From the NCBI GenBank assembly GCA_012934845.2, contig WNNJ02002183.1, forward strand, positions 1-64,000: a stretch of 64,000 bases of DNA, written 5' to 3'. Positions within the stretch are counted from its first letter, which is position 1. Each line of letters begins with the position of its first letter. Positions 45,431 to 57,529 of this stretch are shown here, in pieces. The notes beneath the pieces were generated by a model. That model saw nothing but the letters and a program-made list of their open reading frames with translations, was not told the origin of the DNA and did not search any database. Source of the stretch: Pomphorhynchus laevis. Lineage: Eukaryota > Acanthocephala > Palaeacanthocephala > Echinorhynchida > Pomphorhynchidae. The position numbers and the translations under genes are program-made.

Positions 45431-46870
45431 GTAAATAATAAACAACTGTATTATAATAATTCGGTTAAACGCAAATCAAGAAGTCATGGTAATAAAAGGA
45501 ATAAGAAAAATCGACTTAAAAATGTTAAAAAAGATAAGTATATTAAAAAGATAAGCATGTGGAAAGATTATATATTTGATAAAATTAGAGATAAAATGAA
45601 AATAACAAACAATTATAAAAGGAAAGATCAAATTAATAAAGATATGTATAAAGAACTTACTAAATTAAATGATAACTATATAATAACAACTATTGATAAA
45701 GTTAGTAATAACTTTTTTTCTTATACAAAAAGCCTTATTATGATATACTGATAAAGGAAGTTAATTATAATAATTTAAATGTAAACGCAACATATGAACG
45801 TAGTGATTTAAGTTTCTAAAGAATTATTATTTATTATTGTTCTATAATGGTTGATAAGGGTATAAGGCTTAAATCAGATAATAAACGTTACCTATTTTTA
45901 TATTATAATGCGATAAAACCTAGGTTCATAGCGCTTTTAAAATCCCTTTCTGTTAATATGAATAAAATACTTAAAGCAATTAAAGCACACTTTAAAAAGT
46001 ATTGCAAGGTAATCGAAATTAATACTGGTATAAAACACTATTTCAGTATAGAATTTCACAAGAGAATTTTTAGAACAGACAAAGGGAATAAATTTTCAAA
46101 ATGTAAGTACATACGATTTTAGTACGCTTTATACAAATCTAGATTTTGTAGATATTAAAGAAGCGTTAGTAAAATTAATTAATCTTATATTTGGAAAAAG
46201 ATATACATATATATGTTATAATAATTATAACGCCTATCTAACAAAAATTAAACCATCAAGTAAATATAAATATATGGATAAAATTGAATTAATAGAATCC
46301 TTAAATATTTTGATAAATCAAAATTATTTAAAAGTAGGGACATCTATATTTAGACAAGTAAAATGTGTTACAATGGGTGGTAATAGTAGCCCAATTATAG
46401 CTGACTTATTTCTAAGCTTTATAGAATATGAATTTGTTCATAACTGTTTAAAAACTAAATCTAAACTATATAAATATATGAAATATATGTTTCGATATAT
46501 TGATGATATATGTGTATTTAACTCTAACAATCTTTATTCATTAAGCGAACAATTTTATCCAGGTAGCCTCATTCTTAATAAAACCAATATTAATGATAAC
46601 GAAAGTATATATCTTGATATGAGCATTTAATTAACATCAGTTAAAACTATAATTAATTTAAATCGTAAAGATGACATATTTAAATTTACAAGCATATTTT
46701 TGCTTGAAAATATGAATAAACAATAATGAAATTTTACTAATCGCCATAATATGTAATTATATTGGCATTCAAATTCATTTAAAAAATTTAATAGATACAT
46801 ATTTAAAACTACGTTACTATAAAAATAACATCAAGCAGAAAATAGTAAAATATATATTAAAAATAAATTA
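45430..46870 (+). pseudogene. PLE-type RT element, main part
   Basis: Continuation of the element begun at 43412. Blocks: MWKDYIFDKIRDKMKI, KPRFIALLKSLSVNMNKILK, a broken FSTLYTNLDFVDI at about 46115, then 46274-46630 with FRQVKCVTMGGNSSPIIADL (RT motif B), MFRYIDDICVFNSNN (motif C, catalytic DD intact) and SLILNKTNINDNESIYLDMS. Multiple frame changes. The 3' stretch to 46870 is shared with relics at 6.0, 8.6 and 18.5 kb. No GIY-YIG is seen. I assign it to the PLE/telomerase-like RT group from these blocks, with moderate certainty. Confidence 0.65.
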
Positions 46871-46979
46871 TAACTTTTAAGCTTAAAATTTTTATGGATA
46901 ATAAATAAAATACTTTGTATTATAAAGATATATATATATAATTTTTGTATAAAATACTGTATAATCAAATTTTTTCAGA

Positions 46980-47110
46980 GGGAATACGTCATTAGCACGT
47001 ATTTTGCCCCGCTGCTATGTTGGGTCGAGGAATAGAGGCCATAATCTGATCACAAAACAGTTCCTCCTGATGACCTCTAATCCTCATTCCGATGCAGAGC
47101 CTGTTGTTTG
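46980..47110. repeat. GC-richer hairpin segment
   Basis: Inverted arms GAGGAATAGAGGCCA (47024) and TGACCTCTAATCCTC (ending about 47092) in a short GC-rich island within AT-rich DNA. Its role is unknown. The dispersed motif ACGTAGACTCAGTTTGCTTA follows at 47288, and nothing else is seen to 47640. Confidence 0.5.
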
Positions 47111-47649
47111 TCAGTCAAGTCATAACAATTAATTTTTATTTAAAATGTCAATTATAAATTTTAACTCTTTATAAATTATATAAAATATTATATAATAATT
47201 ATGTAATATTTATAATTATTTAATTATTTATGACTTTATTATTTAATTTTTATTTAGAATTTTTTTAAATTATAAATAATAACAAAAACGTAGACTCAGT
47301 TTGCTTATCTGATTCTTAAATTTCTCCCGCACTATTATTAACTCTATATAAATACATCTACTTTAAAGGATAACTTATTTTAACTCTCTAACTGATCCTT
47401 GTACATTATCTGTCGTGTTTTAAAATATTGTACATTTGTACATATAAAAATTAAAAGTATTCTAGCTCGAACTCTAGATATGGTACTCCATGAAATAATT
47501 GTGACAACGTATAAATACTATCACATTAAAGAAAAACAGACTTGAAAAACTCAGTCCATTGCTCAGTAAACACATGCCAAAGAGTTTTTGTATAGTGATC
47601 CAGTAGTGTTATTGCATGATCTCACTACTTATTTAGGGTTCGAGACCAA

Positions 47650-48172
47650 ACATCCCTCGGAACGTTACCTGAAATCCCTCGGAGTGTTACCGAATTGTGC
47701 TCGAGGCGTCACCTAATAACCATAGGAGTGTTACCTGATAGCGCTCGAACCGTTACCTAATAGGACTAGGAGAGTTACCTAACAAATCTTATATCGTTGC
47801 CTAACAGCTCTCAGAGCGGTACTTAACAGCTCTTGAAGTGTTGCCTAGCCGTTCTTGGAGCGTTACTTATCATCGTCCTTAATTAAGTCTTTAATTTCTT
47901 TATTAAAGCGCCTAATTCCCTCCTGTGAAGTTTGAAATCTAGTTTTACTAGTTAAAGCCTCTCGAATTATACCTATCATTTTATTGGAGTTGGCACAAGC
48001 TTGCTCAGTGTGTTTTTTAGTTGCTAAATTAGATGTAACCCATACTCCTAAATCTTTGTAACTATCGATACTTTCAACAAGACAATCGCGCTTAGAGCGC
48101 CATCTAACAGCCCTCAGCGCGTTGCATAACAGTTTCGAAGCATCTCCTATTAGCTCTCTGAGCCTCATTCAA
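47650..48172. repeat. Degenerate 24-25 base minisatellite interrupted by a LINE piece
   Basis: Units of the form CTCGGAGCGTTACCTAACAG run from 47650 to about 47870 and resume at 48105-48172. Between them lies the LINE fragment listed separately. Confidence 0.8.
47871..48105 (-). pseudogene. LINE RT C-terminal fragment (CR1/RTE-like)
   Basis: The minus frame reads SIDSYKDLGVWVTSNLATKK, then HTEQACANSNKMIGIIREAL, the segment after the RT thumb in RTE/CR1 type LINEs (pattern YKDLGV.....L....H....AN...G.I.R). The frame start (48168) lies in minisatellite sequence and is not a real start. Confidence 0.7.
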
Positions 48173-48947
48173 CCGATCCATAGAAACTTATCATGTTATA
48201 ACGAATATGCTCTATTTAAGTTCTTACTGGGTTAGAAGTCATCGATTTTTGGGACTTTTAAAACCGGATAAGAAGTTAGATAATGACAGACGACCATTTA
48301 TATTTATTTTGTTAAATTTCTAGCTTTTCGTATTTGTATAGTTATTTTCGTATATTTAGCGAAGTATTTGAATAAGAAAACAATTTTTGTAAGGAATTTA
48401 CTGCAAATGATAACGATGAATAAAGACTTTTCGAAAGTTTTTGTATATTACTTGCTACAAACATTAAATGGCAATAAAATCACAATTCTGTAAAAGGATA
48501 CATATGGAAGTATAAATTTTTTAATTGTATAATTTCATCATTGTGTAAAAGGATCCAGATGAGCTTGAAAGAAGTGCATTTTTGTTACAAAAGATATATG
48601 TATCTTAAGTTTGAAAGCATAAAAATATTCAGTAATATACATGAATAAGTAGAGACTTGAACGTTGATAAATATTTTGACAGAACCGACGCGTGCATGTT
48701 AATCTATTCAATATAGTAAATAAAACCCTTAAGTATAATTGTATTACAATCCTGCTTGTAATTAGTTGGATGCCTGATTACTATTAGTTGAAGGCCCTCA
48801 TTCTTAAAAGGCTTTATTTTTTACATCGGAATTAATTGTAATTGCGAAGTAATTAAATAAAACGTATTACCATCGTTAAATTGTATATCAATCGAATTTC
48901 ATTTTTATTTAATCGTATCTCGTCATAGCGTAATTGAAAAATATCTA

Positions 48948-49946
48948 GTTTAATATTACCTTTTTCCGGTTCTCATATTTTTTATAATGGAAGATATTAG
49001 TAAGGTCTGTACGTGCTTATTCGGATTTTAACCGAGGATAATCATATTACGAGATATTTAATTTTTAATTTTTTTAGAAAAAATCAAAATCTAAAAATAA
49101 AAATGTGTAGTGCATATTAGATCTGAAATGTTAAATACATCATTAATAGATAATTGTTCATAACACATAAAAAGTATAAGTATAAGTTAGTAAAAAATTT
49201 AATGATAACAATGATTTTATGAGTATATTAATTAATGTGTTCCCAATTAATGTATTGGTAACATATTTCAATTTCTAAGATGTCATATACAACAAATACA
49301 GTCTCAGTGGTGTCCATTAAAACATTTTATGGAGGAAAGAGCAAAAAAATAAAAGATGCATGTCTCTTTATTTGAGCAAATATGATTGTAGACGAAGTTC
49401 GCGCTTTAATAATTTACATCTTTTTTGAAACCTTTTGGACGACAGTAAAGAGTTATTTTAAGTAAAAACATTTCAACAAAATGATACATTTTTTGGCATT
49501 GATATGATGAAAACCTAAATTGAACAAATTATACATAATTGAATATTATATTTCTCTTCACCTGGTAGTAGAATTGATCTAAAATTTTGATAGCATGTGT
49601 ATTCGACTTCGGTGATTCACATAATATGGGAAAATCGGTGATATGATAAAAGTCATTTAAAAAATGTATTTATCTCAAAATATTTTATCATAATATTTTA
49701 CTAACTTTTATTTGGTATACATCTTCTATGTTATGAAAAATTGTCTATTAATGAGGTATTTAACGTTTCAGATCATAATGCACTACACATTTTTATTTTT
49801 AATTTTTATTTTTATTTTCTAAAAAAATAAAATTAAATATCTCGAAATATGATTATCCTCGGTTAAAATCCGAATAAGCACGTGCGTATATTACTAATAC
49901 CTTCAGTTATGCAAAATAGGATAACCGGAAAAATGGAGTATTTAAC
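48948..49946. mobile_element. 1-kb TA-flanked element with long terminal inverted repeats
   Basis: Arms of about 250 bases: 48948-49200 (CTTTTTCCGG, ACGTGCTTATTCGGATTTTA, AATGTGTAGTGCAT) and the reverse complement at 49695-49946. Both ends sit next to TA (48946-48947 and 49947-49948), consistent with a Tc1/mariner-type target duplication. The middle (49.2-49.7 kb) has no coding frame. A non-autonomous DNA transposon is the simplest reading. It lies about 130 bases upstream of the APC11 start. Confidence 0.75.
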
Positions 49947-50079
49947 TAAACATTACCCGCATCATCTTTAATTTGTAATGCTTCCATTTTCACTTGCAGT
50001 TCACAAGTTCTTGACAAATATTCTGTCTCCATTGCCAATACTTTGGTAACGTAGACGTCTTTAACTATTTATATTTCAG

Positions 50080-50340
50080 ATGAAAGTAAAATATCTTGGT
50101 TATCATTGTGTAGCGGGATGGAGTTGGAACGTTGAATTAGACAATTGCAGCATATGTAGAATGCCTTACAATTCGTGTTGTTCAGATTGCCGTTTCCCCG
50201 GTGAAGAATGTCCGATTGTGAAGGGAGAATGCTCGCACGTTTTTCACTTGCACTGTGTTAGAAAGTGGACCGAGCAGCAAGAATCTTGTCCAATGTGTAG
50301 ACAGACCTGGACGCCTTTAAAATATTTTAATGTTTCTTAA
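50080..50340 (+). CDS. ANAPC11: APC11, anaphase-promoting complex RING-H2 subunit
   Basis: A complete 86-residue protein, against 84 in human, beginning MKVKYLGYHCVAGWSWNVEL. The RING-H2 ligands are all present: C23, C26, C34, C37, C44, C51, H53, H56, H58, C59, C70 and C73 (NCSICRMPYNSCCSDC; CSHVFHLHCVRKW; CPMCRQTW). APC11 pairs with the APC2 cullin and recruits E2 enzymes for ubiquitination of mitotic substrates. TATTTCAG ends exactly before the ATG, so the 5' leader is spliced, from an upstream exon or by trans-splicing. The coding region has no intron. The surroundings are transposon-rich, but the gene has no lesion and is probably functional. Confidence 0.95.
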   Translation: MKVKYLGYHCVAGWSWNVELDNCSICRMPYNSCCSDCRFPGEECPIVKGECSHVFHLHCVRKWTEQQESCPMCRQTWTPLKYFNVS

Positions 50341-50565
50341 TAGTATCTACTTCGAAATTTTCAATGCAGTTTAAAATTTTTCTCTCAATTGGTTTATTTT
50401 TCTAATTTACTGATGTATTAAACACTTTTGATGATCAATCATTGTTGTTGTAAAGCGTTTCGAAATTCATTTATATAACTGTTAATTCAAAACTCTACTG
50501 GATTATGAAGGTGTTAATAATAATCTGTTTATAGTATAATTTAATCAAGAGTAATCTATTGTATA

Positions 50566-53540
50566 TATAGATCGTGTTGTCTTAATCGGTGTTGCTTGAG
50601 ATCGTCTCTTTGCGATATATGATAAGAGAATCAAATCAAGCAGAGTCGGCAAATTTAATTTTATCATGTAGAGTTTTCGGCTTTCGCCTTCTTCAGTACA
50701 AACTGTTACACTTGTTCACTATCAAGTTCGATCTCAATTGTAATATTTATAAGAAAACTTGATCTGGAAGAACTCAACGAAATAAGCACAAACTATAGTC
50801 ACAAACGATTAACGGATGCATAACGGATCCGCAAGAATTCAACGATTCGTCAAATAGAAGGGAAAATATCTCACAAACGATCATCCCATTTGTCAATTTA
50901 ACTGGATTGTTATAGCCGGTAACAGTGCTCTGTATTTAAATTAAAATATGTCATTAGTTGGCCAATCCAGTATCGCTGCTTTCGTTTCCGTTCTATTTCG
51001 TTGGAACTTGTGGTGAGCAGTGTCATTGTCATGCGATGATTGGGATAGTCCAACATATGTTTGACCACACTATCCTTGTTTAATCGCCCAGCTGCTATAT
51101 CTGCCCTCCTGTTATTCCCCAGATATTGAAAGACGACCCTGCTTGACTGACGTATTGAACCGGACAGTCTAAGCATTCATGCAAGAAAACAGATCCTTTG
51201 GTCGAACAGGTTAGGTTTTCCTTAACCTTGTATGTTGATCCGATCAGTGAGCTTTTGAATAACGAGGTGTCGTTCATTTGTTTGCAGAATTTGCATCTTG
51301 TTCTTCTGTAAGCTTGACTCTTACTACCACTCACGCTAGGCATTTTCCTCGTTGGTACCACTATGTCTCGTATTGTTCCGGCGCCACAAAAATCCTATGA
51401 ATAGTTTTCTAATATGTTCGCGCTGAGCTGGTGTAAGCTTCAACAAGACCTTCGTTAAATCCTTTTTCTAGATTTGATGTTGCCGGGTGGAAAGTAATTG
51501 CACAGAAGATGTTACTATTACCGTCTTCGACATCCTCTTTTCCGAGTAGAAGCTCTCCTCTGCGCATTCTCGAAACTTATCTTAGCTGCCTAGATACTAG
51601 TCGCGGAGAGTACCCCTGTTTAAGAATTCCTGCACCATTTTCGATAAATTTATGGTGAATTGCTCATTCGTGAAACATATCTTCTTGGTTCGTATTATTT
51701 CATTGCGGATCAGGAGTCTTTTAACTTTTGGGGCATGTGTGCTGCTCGCGTGTATGAGAGACCTGCTGTCATCAAATTTTCTATGCAACGTCGTCTGCAG
51801 TATCCCGCGCGTGTCTATATGCATTTCTACATCTAGAGATGCAATGCGTCCACTGTTTCTTTCAGAAAGTGAGAATTTAAGTTCGCTGAAGGAATTTAGG
51901 GTTCTCAATGAATCTCTCCAGTTTAGTTCGTCCGTGGTTTCATACAAGAATATATTGTCTGCGTATCGAATCCATGTGCTTGGTACACATTTTTGTGTCG
52001 CGAAGAACGTTTCCTCAATGTGTGCAACGTATAATCCCGCATATGATGGGGCTACTGGGCTGCCCATCGCCATTCCTCGAATCTTACTATACAATTTGCC
52101 AATACTATGTTAGTATTGGGAACACCAGATATCAGCTTACAAATTTTCGAAACATTATCAGGTTTAATACCGTGTTTCGCCCGTTGTGTAGCGAAACGAT
52201 CAATGTCATGTGTACAGCTAATAGATGTGTACAAACACTCTATATCAAGTGTAACAATAATGGAACCATGATAAATTCCTCCTTTAATTTCTTCAATATG
52301 TCGTAGAAAATCATCTGTACTTCCTATATGAAAGTGTTTTTCGCAAAATGGAATGTAGTTGTTTGTGCAGATACTTCGCTAATTTTTCACTAGCGGTACC
52401 AAAGATGCTGATTATTGGTCTGGCTGGGCATGGAAATTGCTGTTTATGTATTTTCGGAAGAAGATACATTTTCCCCGTTTAGCGTTCGGTGTTAATAAGG
52501 CTTTTCGATCTGTACTGTCTTGAAAACACTTGTAGACTATGTCGTGAATTTGAGTGTTTACATTTTGTACATTCATTTATTAAAAATAAATAATTCATTT
52601 ATTTCAACTTACGATGTGGATGTCAACTGTCGTTATGCCTCATTATCGTGATCTCCTTTAGACCACACAAAAATTTTTCCACCCTTGTCCGCTAAACTAA
52701 CGACTACTTCATTACTACTACGTAAGTATATTATGGATCGTCATTTAGCTTTGCTCATGTTGCTCCGAACACGTAGACAATTTGGCCGCATATTGAAGTA
52801 GCGTTAGAACATAGGGTCCGAAATGAGAGCTACATGAATGACAGTTTTGTCAGGTTCGGTTGTTTGTATCATCTTCGATGTAATATGTTTCAAATCACGT
52901 ATTAGATCTATACGGCTGAATTCACATTAAGATGGAATAAATGACAATGTCATCGCTAATGCTTCGCTTTGTTCTTTTGTTAGTTCAGTGCTAGATATAT
53001 TCACTACGTTATCAGTTTTGATCTCGCTATGACGTTGCCACCTTTGGTGATGTTGAAACCATCTGCACCGTCTTGGTCTGATAGACTGTATTTCATTCAC
53101 ATGAACTTGACGACCAGTAAGCGATCTTAGGTTGTTGCATTTTCACCTGAGCAAGTGTGAGTGATAACGTTCGTTGATGTTCGCGTTTAAATTTACGAAT
53201 GCGGCTCGATAAAATTCTCGTATCACACTGATGCATTCGACTTCGGCACGCCTAAGTGCCGTGTTACATCTCTGTTGAAGGCGCTCGAAAACAATGTTGT
53301 TAATCAGTGATTCATTCATTTGCATTTGTCTCGTAATTGACAAGTTTCTTGGTATTAATCGATTCCGTGCGCAGTATGTGAGGAATTGGTAGTGAGCGAG
53401 CGCTTCTGTTTTGCTGTCGACAACCGAGATTGAATATTCAATTCTTTCCATATTAAGATCGTATTGTCTAAATCAATGCTGCTTGAGATCGCTTCTTCAC
53501 GATTCTTCGCGGTATAGGATAAGGGAATCAAATTATATGT
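50566..53540 (-). mobile_element. GIY-YIG Penelope-like element with terminal direct repeats
   Basis: Minus strand. N-terminal frame 53451-53143 (MERIEYSISVVDSKTEALAH), then NVVNISSTELTKEQSEALA at about 53000. RT frame 52094-51597 with MAMGSPVAPSYAGLYVAHIE and WIRYADNIFLYE; the second catalytic Asp is Asn here. GIY-YIG endonuclease in two frames: KCFLHE-type SVFLHECLDCPVQYVSQAG, then RRADIAAGRLNKDSVVKHML and QRYWIGQL (51361-50910). Repeats of about 75 bases (50566-50640 and 53457-53534, AGATCGT.TTGTCT.AATC..) bracket the coding part like PLE pseudo-LTRs. At 50670-50695 the minus strand has CTGAAGAAGGCGAAAGCC then GAAAAC, a decayed hammerhead core. Frame changes and the YADN change make it inactive. 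Confidence 0.8.
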
Positions 53541-53644
53541 ACATGTATATGTATATACCTGCCTATTTTGATATATTTATGAATCCGACAGAAATGAGGA
53601 TACCAAGCTGTGGTTCAAATAACCCTATTGATACTTTTAACATA

Positions 53645-53722
53645 TATATAGTAATCATATTAGCCCAACGCGAAATAAGTTCCCTCCCACTGCCTTCAGC
53701 AGTGGGAAGGAACTGGCGCTGC
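53645..53722. repeat. Short palindromic relic of the 30.25-kb repeat
   Basis: GTAATCATATTAGCCCAACG is shared with 30248, followed by a hairpin GTTCCCTCCCACTGC / GCAGTGGGAAGGAAC. The hammerhead part is deleted. Confidence 0.6.
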
Positions 53723-53754
53723 TAACTATATAAAGTTAAAAGTTATAAATATAA

Positions 53755-54060
53755 TGTTGTTTACCTCGCAAGGAAACATAAACCCATGACAGCATTTTAT
53801 ATATCCTCATCAGACCAAGAAATAGAACAGAATTATTCTCGCGATATTCAAAGTCGCAACGCATGCCCAGTCGTCCTATGTGTGACGACAAACTTCAACA
53901 ACGGTAGACGCGTTTCGCTCTAACAGAGCTCATCTTTACCGTGACTTTAATAATCATCCATAGGCACCTTAACACACGCTTAAACAGTGTTTAAAGCTCG
54001 AAAAACAGAACTACCCTTAATCTGAATCATCGGATGGAATTTAGCAAAAGCTCTAATAAT
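53755..54060 (-). repeat. Hammerhead repeat, diverged copy of the 463-base unit
   Basis: Homologous over 300 bases to 60580-60870. The minus strand has GAGCTCTGTTAGAGCGAAAC then GCGTC, so stem II is intact, but the first box is AAGATGAG rather than CTGATGAG (53936-53929). Nothing but A/T is seen at 54060-54190. Confidence 0.65.
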
Positions 54061-54199
54061 ATTTTTTATATATTTTTTTATAATTATTTTTTTTATTATA
54101 ATAATTTTTTTAAATGTTAATTTTTTTAAATAATCAAATTTATTTGTATAAATAACAATTCGGGGTTACCCGCAAATGAGTCCCAATATTATAAAAATG

Positions 54200-57100
54200 T
54201 CAGTATGCTGTTTGTTCGCGGCGATATATGCCGTTCTGCACCGGATTTCGACGCGTAGATCTCGGGGCTCGTAAACAGGCAGAGACGGCCCGGACAAGCT
54301 CGAAGCTTATTTTCCTTTTATGTAGGACGAGGGCGTCTCCATAGGTGACATTGCGTAGGCTAGCATTGCCTACATATTTCGCTGCAACTGTCTTTAGAAC
54401 TTTGATTGCCTCCTTTCCGATGCCACCTGAAGTTGAAAATATCAAAGGGACGAATTTTGCTCGTTCGATTTTCTCCACTCTTTCATTGTATTTTGCGCGT
54501 TTACGATTTTCACTGAATTCGAAGGACGCATCGAGGCTTCTGCTGACAGTCGATTGTGCATGGATTGAGAATACATTTACGTCGAAAAACGTTCGCTCAA
54601 ATCGACTGCCTTCCAAGCCACTGCATACCACATCTAAACGTGCATTATTATCACGCGATGTCGTGGGAACCTCAAAGTCTGTATCATTTGAGACCATAGA
54701 TATCATTGTATCATTTGGGACCACAGCACTGGTTCCACTTCAACACCAGAACAAATTTCTAAAAGAGCTTTTGCTATTATGTCACGGATAGCGTCATGGC
54801 GAATTATAGTTAGTCCGCCACGCTTACATGCCAAAGCGTGACTCACATTGAGGATTTCACCACACTTACATTTGATCCCTATCAGTTCGCATGGAATCCA
54901 CCCATATCTTGCACATAACCCATCTCTGAACTGGTTCGGAGTTAGCTGAAAACGGTGCTGGACAAGTGGCAAGAACTCAGCCATGCAAAAGCTCCGTCTC
55001 TTGATGCATGTGAAATCACTCGAGACACTACTTCATCACACTGCGCCAGTGCCTGCTGAAGTCGCACGGTGAATTCATTATGACGTTGTGTGCCCAACTG
55101 TTTCAAGGAGTTCGTTTGTAGATCGCGTAACTCGTAACCGGATTTTGAGCTCTTGAAGGTGTCACTAAAGACTACTGATGAGCTATAGACACTCGTTATA
55201 GAAAACACCGGATCTACGATGCCAAGTCCTCCCAAACTTAAAGGCGATGTTAAGATACAGTTCCACGTCTCGTTTAAATTTTGTTTTGTTATTGCTGGTA
55301 TTAATCGATCTTTTAAAGCTCTTTGAAGGCTCTCCATATATGTATGCTCACATGGTACCGTTCTCATGTAATAAGTCCACTTGAATTGTACTGATTTCGT
55401 TAAGCCGGTATATGCCGCTTGAGGATCCAGTTCTGCAATGCACGTCAATTTGTCAATAACCTCTGACCAGTTTAGCTATCCATTCCTTGTGGTTGATAAA
55501 ACGTAAGCGCCGATTCCAATGGGAACTCCTAAAATTCTTATACCGTCATTTGAACAAGTGATCTGTTGTGACGGAAGTTCTGAGGGATTTAATGGCGTTA
55601 GTGAGAGTAGCTGTGTTTTTGTTACGTTCACGTGATAATCATACTCCGGGCCTATGTCATTTAGTATATTCCATACTGTACTTAAATCTCAAATACGGCC
55701 AACGAAGTTTGCATCGTCCGCGAACCACCGCTGTTTGACGTCAGGAACTGCTTTCAGAATTTCCATAATAAGAGACATCGATGCCATAGCAAAGCCGGCC
55801 ATCGCGAAGGGATCGCCTTGTGTAAAACCTTCAGTGCAGTAAATACTGTCGCCTCCGAGTACAAGTTGAGAGGGTGAGGTATATAGGTTCTTGAGAACAG
55901 TAGCCATCGATGGAGCAATAAATTTCATGTTATGCAAGGCGGCAATTCGATTCATGGAATTAAACGCGTTCTTGGCGTCTATTGCTAATATGCATCTATC
56001 GTGTCCCTTTTCGAATTCCTCTCGCAGTGAATGAATTGCAAATTCAATACCCCCGCGTTGGGATGCACATAATTGTTCGTCATAATTGCACATCATGAAT
56101 ATCCGGCCTTATCTTGCATAATATCGTTTTAGAGATTATACGTCTCGCAACATCGCAAACGCCAATGGGTCTAATCCTGCCATTTTTTTGCTCAGAGCGA
56201 TAAGTCTACTTGCGTAAATGCTTCCAGAGCTTCGGGACAAATATCTTCAGTTGCTAATCGTATCCCGAAATCTGCAAGTGATCTTGCTAAAGTTTGAGAA
56301 TGAACTCCAAAACGACTCAGAAGTTGAATCCACATGGTAGAGCCAATCCGGATGGACCGGCCCCACCTTTCGTTCTTCTAGCTGCGCGCATAATATCCGC
56401 CGCTTCGATATCGCTAAATTCAACTGGGTGATGAGGTTGTATATTTGGAAGATGATGCTGTAAGAGTACTTTTTGATCAGGAATCTTTGCAGCTGGGTGT
56501 AGATCCTGCAGAATTTCTCTGACATATCTTCCATTAAATAAAGAGGCCGGCTTTAGAACAGCAGATAAAAACGTTTCTTCCAAGACAACTCTACTAGCAT
56601 GTACTTTACCTCGACTTAATAAACGACAGTAGGCTTTTTTCCAATCTTCATGGGGGATTTTCGTTACTCTTTGAGCTAATTTCGACTGTAAATACTGGGA
56701 TTCTTCAAATAATTCTCTGATTTTTTTTCGTGCCAAAGTTGCAACCTCCGTTGTAAAGCCTTGCGTGTTACTGAAACTTTGCTTGAGTTCACGGATTGAA
56801 GAATAAGCTGACAAAACACGACTACCGTCTTGAGTGCAGATTTTTCATCTGCAGCTTTATTCGCCACACTGTCGTAAAACGAAGCTAATATATTCACGAA
56901 CGTGTTGCTTGTCGAGCATTGAGGTAAGTGAAATAGATTTGGTCTCCATTGCAGTACCGTTTGATAAATATTGGTCGGATTGTAAAATGAGGCATTATCG
57001 TGTATGATGCCTCCATTGATGGGCATCCAGATAGAGTTTACCTCAATAGTAGCTCGGTCACTTCTTGTCAGAACGTGCTCATCAAAATGTGTTACTTGAC

Positions 57101-57258
57101 CCTCTTGTGATGGAGTCGTACCGTTTATTAGAGCAGTTTGGTGCCCTGCAGTTTGTGCAAGAACGTTTTGCCTTGGCACATTTGCATCCCTTGCACTTGG
57201 CCGCCTGCCCGTTACAAGTGCAACAAAAGATTACGTTCGAGGGTTTTCCCTTAGTCAT
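54200..57258 (-). pseudogene. RT element with Cys-rich N-terminus and nuclease-like C-terminus
   Basis: Minus strand, in order. (1) 57258-57115: MTKGKPSNVIFCCTCNGQAA, KCKGCKCAKAKRSCTNC, a C-x2-C-rich cluster. (2) 57100-56676: IYQTVLQWRPNLFHLPQC and an 80-residue helical domain. (3) 56670-56320: RGKVHASRVVLEE, then RRTKGGAGPSGL before the RT. (4) 56096-55689: RT with AIDAKNAFNSMNR (motif A), YCTEGFTQGDPFAMAGFAMA (motif B) and RWFADDANFVGRI (motif C). (5) 55448-54942: PQAAYTGLTKSVQFKWTYYM, SLGGLGIVDP. (6) 54984-54703: CKCGEILNVSHALACKRGG. (7) 54724-54200: ARLDVVC...RTFFDVNVF, RAKYNERVEK, LIFSTSGGIGKEA, a possible PD-(D/E)XK nuclease. The same layout exists as an unnamed family in other invertebrate genomes, as I remember it. 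Several frame changes; inactive. Confidence 0.78.
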
Positions 57259-57529
57259 TGACTTACAGCTTCAACTGCGCACCCCGGGAAATGCCCTGGG
57301 CGTACGCTTTGTTGTAGTTATAATTGTAAGTAGTTACTGACTGTATGTATGTTAGATTATAGGAGTGCTGCTCGTTGTATTTACTTTAGATTGTATGTTA
57401 TTTATTGTAAGTAACTTTAATCAACAATTTTTATCAAGTGACGTAGACTCAGTTAGCTGATTTGATTTGAGCGGACGTTTTATGAGATCATGGGAAGATA
57501 ACCATTGTATTTACTTTAGATCTCAACAT

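Noticed and set aside
45212-45445. Repetitive 77-codon minus frame
   Set aside because: Translation of the 29-base minisatellite.
47025-47092. CTGATGAC within the 47-kb hairpin as a ribozyme
   Set aside because: No GAAA box; simple hairpin only.
53800-53815. Second CTGATGAG on the minus strand within the 463-base unit
   Set aside because: No GAAAC box or stem II follows; conserved only because the whole unit is conserved.
55160-55190. CTACTGATGAGCTATAG resembling a hammerhead box
   Set aside because: It lies in coding sequence of the RT element on the other strand and has no CGAAAC box at the right distance.
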